A DNA stretch of 33,627 nucleotides, from contig JAENWJ010000015.1 of assembly GCA_016649995.1 (NCBI GenBank), forward strand, positions 1 to 33,627, written 5' to 3'. How positions within the stretch are numbered: position 1 is the stretch's first letter; each line of letters starts with the position of its first letter. The DNA comes from Peptostreptococcaceae bacterium. GTDB lineage: Bacteria; Bacillota; Clostridia; Peptostreptococcales; BM714. Both the position numbers and the translations under genes were made by a program. The notes under the pieces are model-generated. The model searched no databases, had not been told where the DNA came from, and saw only the letters and a program-made list of their open reading frames with translations. Positions 30,108 through 33,627 of this stretch are shown piece by piece.

Positions 30108-30171
30108 TTTCATACCCCCCAACCGTATATATTCCGATTGTACAGGATAAGTGCAACTTTTTCAAGCTGGG

Positions 30172-30744
30172 TTAAACCATTTTTCTAGAGCCTGGTTTTA
30201 CCCATGGCATTCCGCTCTTGCATAATGGACATTCATCCGGTTCATATACACTTATATCCGCTTTTACAGCGCTAAACACCGGAAAACCCAAGGCATCGCT
30301 TCCGCCACGGTCCACAAGGCACACTGCCGCTACGACTTCAGCACCAAGACTCTCTAAAAGATTCTTGACCTCGTTAGTCGACTTTCCTGTTGTTATTACA
30401 TCCTCTGCAATTATTACTCTGTCTCCCTGCAAAATTTCAAAGCCCCTTCTTAGGCACATTTCATTGTCTTTCCTTTCCGCGAAAAGAGCCTTCCTATTCA
30501 TCTGCCTTCCGAATTCATAGGCAGGGATTACCCCTCCCATAGCCGGTCCCACAAAATAATCAAATTTCAAATCTTCTATCTTTTTAACTACCTCGCCAAC
30601 CACAATAGCAGCCTTGTCGGGGTAGGCCAAAACCTTCGCGCACTGAACATAGCCCCCACTGTGCTTCCCGGAAGACAATAGAAAATGTCCCTCCAATATT
30701 GCCTCGGTTTCTTTGAATATTTCAAGCAATTCCCTCTGTTCCAT
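30172..30744 (-). CDS. pyrE: Orotate phosphoribosyltransferase
   Basis: A 190-residue enzyme that joins orotate to PRPP to make OMP. The PRPP-binding block is VIIAEDVITTGKSTNEV; the N-terminal LSSGKHSGGYVQCAK and the FAERKD loop are also typical. Near the C-terminus a CPLC pair (DECPLCKSGMPW) is characteristic of this clostridial/thermophile PyrE subtype. It is the last pyr gene, 12 nt after pyrD. Confidence 0.94.
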   Translation of the reverse strand: MEQRELLEIFKETEAILEGHFLLSSGKHSGGYVQCAKVLAYPDKAAIVVGEVVKKIEDLKFDYFVGPAMGGVIPAYEFGRQMNRKALFAERKDNEMCLRRGFEILQGDRVIIAEDVITTGKSTNEVKNLLESLGAEVVAAVCLVDRGGSDALGFPVFSAVKADISVYEPDECPLCKSGMPWVKPGSRKMV

Positions 30745-30756
30745 AGCTTGTCTCCT

Positions 30757-31671
30757 TTATAATATGCCTGTTATCTCAGACAGGCTTTTAATTTTTTCAC
30801 GTTCCATGAAGGTTTCGATTTCTTCGATTATCCTTGTTCCCGCCCTCAAATCCATGAAATTGGCGGTCCCAACCTGAACACATGAAGCCCCCGCCATTAT
30901 AAACGATATAGCATCCTCTCCCGTAACAATCCCTCCCATTCCCATTATGGGCACATCGACGGCTCTTGCCACCTGGTGAACCATCCTGAGCGCTATGGGG
31001 CGAATCGCCGGTCCGGACAGTCCGGCATATGTATTGTCAAAAATTATTTTTCGCTTTTTCACATCAACCGCCATGGCTTGAATAGTATTAATTAAAGATA
31101 TGGCGTCCGCCCCTGCCTCTACGCATGCCGAAGCGATTTCAGCAATGTCGCCCACATTCGGCGACAGCTTCACCATCAACATCTTCGCAGTATGCTTGCG
31201 AATTTCCTTTACTATACCGTAAGCCGAATCAGCATTGGTTCCGAAAGCCATCCCACCGCTTTTTACATTTGGACAAGATATGTTGAGCTCTATGATTTCA
31301 AATGGAGTATCTTCTATTCTTCGTACAGATTCTACATAGTCCTCTATCTTAGATCCGCTGACATTAACCAAAATCCTGGTATCAAGCTTTTCAAGATAAG
31401 AGGCTTCATCTGCAAGAAACCCTTCAACGCCAGGGTTTTCGAGCCCTACACTATTCATTATGCCCGAAGGTGTCTCCCACACTCGTATGCCTTTATTGCC
31501 GTCTCTTTGCTCCATGGTTATTCCCTTTGTGGATATACCTCCCAGCTTGGAAACATCATAGCATTCTCCGTATTCCTTTCCAAAGCCAAAGGTACCCGAG
31601 GCCATAACCACCGGATTTTTAAATGTTATGTTCCCAAAATCGACTTGGCTACAGCTCATCAAAGAACACAT
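30757..31671 (-). CDS. pyrD: Dihydroorotate dehydrogenase B, catalytic subunit
   Basis: About 304 residues; an FMN TIM-barrel enzyme that oxidises dihydroorotate to orotate. The class 1B pattern is clear: VMASGTFGFGKEYGE, a SxGLENPG loop, ELNISCPNVKSGG with the catalytic Cys, MVKLSPNV, and the phosphate-binding GMGGIVTGEDA. Its start overlaps the end of pyrK. Two ATGs are possible: 31671, with AGGAG 3 nt upstream, and 31659, whose product begins MSCSQVDFGNITFKNPVV and also fits. It acts as a heterotetramer with PyrK, passing electrons to NAD+. Confidence 0.93.
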   Translation of the reverse strand: MCSLMSCSQVDFGNITFKNPVVMASGTFGFGKEYGECYDVSKLGGISTKGITMEQRDGNKGIRVWETPSGIMNSVGLENPGVEGFLADEASYLEKLDTRILVNVSGSKIEDYVESVRRIEDTPFEIIELNISCPNVKSGGMAFGTNADSAYGIVKEIRKHTAKMLMVKLSPNVGDIAEIASACVEAGADAISLINTIQAMAVDVKKRKIIFDNTYAGLSGPAIRPIALRMVHQVARAVDVPIMGMGGIVTGEDAISFIMAGASCVQVGTANFMDLRAGTRIIEEIETFMEREKIKSLSEITGIL

Positions 31672-32356
31672 CCTCTCCTGCAAAAACGGGACCGTCCTTA
31701 CATGTTTTCTTATTTCCATTTTTTGTTTTACATGTACATACTAAACATGCCCCTATGCCGCAGGCCATGCGTTTTTCCATCGACACGAAAACCTTGACAT
31801 CGTAGGGCCTCGTTTTTTTTGCTAGGGCCTCCATCATGGGCTCAGGACCGCAGGCAAAGATGACGTCATACCAGGATGGATCAATCCCTTCAGTCACAAA
31901 TCCTCCTATGTCTATCTGCATGGAATCGGCATAGGCCGAAAAACGGTCAGAATTGATATCCTCATCGGAATATCCGAGATAGATGTCAAGCTTTTCGGGA
32001 CTTAATTCCCTTATCGTTTTGGCTGCGAGCCTAAGAGGCGCCGTTCCCAATCCTCCTCCCACAAGCGCAATGCGTCCCGTCTCCATGGGGAATCCGTTTC
32101 CATATGGTCCATCGATGCTTATTTCATCGCCAGGTTTTTTCTTAGAGAGTATACGGGTTCCTTCTCCGCAAATCCTGTAAAGGAATACTATGCGGTCGTC
32201 CTCGAGGTCATGGATGCTGAGAGGCCTTGAAAGCACCGGGTATTCGTCCCATGCACGAACCATGTAGAACTGCCCCATTCCGCCCTCAAAGCTCCCTTCT
32301 ACAGCAATCTCATATACCGTTTCCGTCAAGGAATTGTTGTACAGAATTTTACTCAT
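31649..32356 (-). CDS. pyrK: Dihydroorotate dehydrogenase B, electron transfer subunit PyrK
   Basis: A 235-residue ferredoxin-reductase-type protein. The FAD-binding RPLSI block and GDEISIDGPYGNGF are followed by the NAD-binding VGGGLGTAP. A C-terminal cysteine set in CGIGACLVC, with a fourth Cys at TCKDGPVF, holds the [2Fe-2S] cluster. It carries electrons from PyrD's FMN to NAD+. Its ATG overlaps the end of pyrF by 8 nt. Confidence 0.94.
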   Translation of the reverse strand: MSKILYNNSLTETVYEIAVEGSFEGGMGQFYMVRAWDEYPVLSRPLSIHDLEDDRIVFLYRICGEGTRILSKKKPGDEISIDGPYGNGFPMETGRIALVGGGLGTAPLRLAAKTIRELSPEKLDIYLGYSDEDINSDRFSAYADSMQIDIGGFVTEGIDPSWYDVIFACGPEPMMEALAKKTRPYDVKVFVSMEKRMACGIGACLVCTCKTKNGNKKTCKDGPVFAGEDVFFDEL

Positions 32357-33200
32357 ACGCTAGGTCCCTTCTCATCATTTCAACACGCCCGCTTATTATA
32401 TCCATGAAAGCGTTCTCATTATCGGCTTTCTGCGCATGGGCGATTATGCCCCTAGATGAATTGACCACCGCGCACGGATCGCTTATCGCATCCTTTATGT
32501 CGTTGCCGGTTCCTCCCTGCGCGCCGTATCCAGGCACCAGAAAGAACATTCCGGGGCAAATCTTTCTCACTTCATGAAATTCGCGTGTGTTTTTTATACC
32601 CACCACTCCGCCTATGGAACTGTATCCGCTGTTGCCTATAAAGTTAGCCCCCCACTCAGCAACTTTTTTTGCAGTTTCCATATAGAGAGGATTCCCGCCC
32701 GACATGGTTTTTTCCTGAAAGTCCGCCGCAGAGGGATTGGATGTCTTAATCAAAACAAAGAGGCCCTTATTTTTATTCTTTATATAATCATAATATGGTG
32801 ATATTGCGTCCTCACCCATGTATGGATTCACTGTCATGAAATCAGCCTCGAACTCGCCACTGAAATGCGCCTTGGCATATAGCCCTGCAGTAGAAGAGAT
32901 ATCTCCCCTTTTAGCATCTGCTATGGATATCAATTTCTTTTCCCTAAGATAGTCCATTGTTTTTCCATAGGCCCTCAGTCCTTCGATTCCCTCCGCTTCA
33001 TAGCATGCTATCTGCAGCTTGAAGCAGGCCGCCCTGTTCTCTGCCGCATCTATCGCCAAACGGTTGAACGCAAAAATCCTATCATTTTCGGCACTGTATT
33101 TCTTTTTCAAAAAATCCGGTATATACTCCATCCGTATGTCCAGCCCAACGCAAATCATCCCCTTGGAAACGACCTCATCGTGCAATCTGTCTACTATCAT
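32349..33200 (-). CDS. pyrF: Orotidine 5'-phosphate decarboxylase (type 2)
   Basis: A 283-residue TIM-barrel enzyme that makes UMP from OMP. The catalytic ADAKRGDISST segment contains the Asp/Lys/Asp set, and the length and FKLQIACYE and GYGAQGG stretches fit the longer type 2 subfamily rather than the 230-residue type. It overlaps pyrC by 26 nt and pyrK by 8 nt, so translation of the operon is tightly coupled. GAGGGGG lies upstream of the ATG. Confidence 0.93.
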   Translation of the reverse strand: MIVDRLHDEVVSKGMICVGLDIRMEYIPDFLKKKYSAENDRIFAFNRLAIDAAENRAACFKLQIACYEAEGIEGLRAYGKTMDYLREKKLISIADAKRGDISSTAGLYAKAHFSGEFEADFMTVNPYMGEDAISPYYDYIKNKNKGLFVLIKTSNPSAADFQEKTMSGGNPLYMETAKKVAEWGANFIGNSGYSSIGGVVGIKNTREFHEVRKICPGMFFLVPGYGAQGGTGNDIKDAISDPCAVVNSSRGIIAHAQKADNENAFMDIISGRVEMMRRDLAYE

Positions 33201-33627
33201 AAACTATTTCCCCCTCTTTCATTGTAAATACAATCTCCCCTTTAGTCTTCCATCCGTTAAAGGGTGTATTTCTGCCCTTCGACACGAAGGTTTCTGATGA
33301 AATTGTCTTTGCTATATCCAGGTCGGCCAAAACCAGGTCCGCGTCAAATCCCTCTTCAATGCGTCCCTTGGCAAGCCCAAGAAGTTCGGCAGGCTTTTCG
33401 GCCATCATTTCAATCAGCCTTCCAAGACCTATTTTTTCCTTTTCAAAAACGGTATTCACCATTTCAAATGCTATTTCCACATTAGATATGCCCGGGCTTC
33501 CATTTATTTTATCTTCCCTGCTGTGAGGGGCATGATCCGTTCCTATCACATCTACAAGTCCACTCCTAACCGCATCCAAAAGCGCCGCCCTGTCATCGGA
33601 TGTTCCAAAGGAAGGGTTCACTTTGTA
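33175..33627 (-). CDS. pyrC: Dihydroorotase, C-terminal part (runs off the window)
   Basis: The last 150 codons of a metal-dependent amidohydrolase that closes carbamoyl-aspartate to dihydroorotate. VIGTDHAPHS contains the catalytic Asp and a conserved His; KINGSPGISNVE and AKPAELLGL-like blocks (here EKPAELLGLAKGRIEEG) follow, then the FNGWKTKGEI end. The frame continues beyond the right edge; the GTG at 33621 is not the start. It is the first pyr gene visible, and the operon promoter and any PyrR or uracil control lie outside. Confidence 0.92.
   Translation of the reverse strand, partial: YKVNPSFGTSDDRAALLDAVRSGLVDVIGTDHAPHSREDKINGSPGISNVEIAFEMVNTVFEKEKIGLGRLIEMMAEKPAELLGLAKGRIEEGFDADLVLADLDIAKTISSETFVSKGRNTPFNGWKTKGEIVFTMKEGEIVYDSRQIAR

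Noticed and set aside
1-33627. Search for tRNA, rRNA, CRISPR, integrase or transposase genes
   Set aside because: No convincing sequence for any of these was found by eye; short or degenerate ones could be missed.

Overview
The window looks like chromosomal DNA of a low-to-mid GC anaerobic Firmicute, most likely a member of the Clostridia. The evidence is the Shine-Dalgarno-rich gene starts, sigma-A promoters of the TTGACA-17-TATACT type, a streptococcal/clostridial-type fatty-acid cluster with FabK as enoyl reductase, an FMN riboswitch in front of an ECF riboflavin transporter, a type 1B pyrDB/pyrK dihydroorotate dehydrogenase, and several membrane Fe-S proteins. Placement below class level (a Peptostreptococcales-like lineage would fit) is a guess. 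No rRNA, tRNA, CRISPR array, complete insertion sequence or prophage was seen.

Layout. 1-1260: 5' part of an M3 oligoendopeptidase, a decayed RidA-like gene with a large inverted repeat, and a monocistronic comFB-family gene ending in a shared bidirectional terminator. 1253-7388 (minus): a complete fatty-acid elongation operon, transcribed marR(fabT-like)-fabH-acpP-fabK-fabD-fabG-fabF-fabZ. 7428-8663: a divergent control region with three copies of one palindrome placed on two strong promoters, then a second FabK-superfamily flavoenzyme. That enzyme carries a C-terminal four-cysteine motif and resembles Helicobacter FabX, an unsaturated-fatty-acid-forming enzyme. 8899-9709: FMN riboswitch and ribU. 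10005-13092 (minus): a fucose-isomerase-like protein, glycerol kinase, and a truncated lysophospholipase. 13223-16978 (minus): a P-type cation ATPase with unusual ion-site residues, and a DegV fatty-acid-binding protein.

17120-23633: an unrecognised protein, a NapH-like membrane ferredoxin with a membrane-anchored partner, marR-kynU (kynureninase), an SGNH hydrolase with a tiny membrane protein, a coiled-coil protein, two broken genes and a flavin-reductase-like protein. 23705-28137 (minus): a tight group DUF47-pit-corA-CNNM-plsC, joining phosphate uptake, divalent-cation transport and phospholipid acylation. 28370-30107: a GT4 glycosyltransferase and a small polyferredoxin-like membrane protein. 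30172-33627 (minus): pyrimidine operon pyrC(partial)-pyrF-pyrK-pyrD-pyrE.

The most interesting system is the fatty-acid locus. Gene order from the MarR regulator to fabZ matches the streptococcal fabT cluster, but no fabM, fabA or fabN is present. A FabX-like [Fe-S]/FMN enzyme sits where fabM would be, behind the same operator that appears to control the operon. This predicts a FabX-type, FabT-controlled route to unsaturated fatty acids in a Firmicute.
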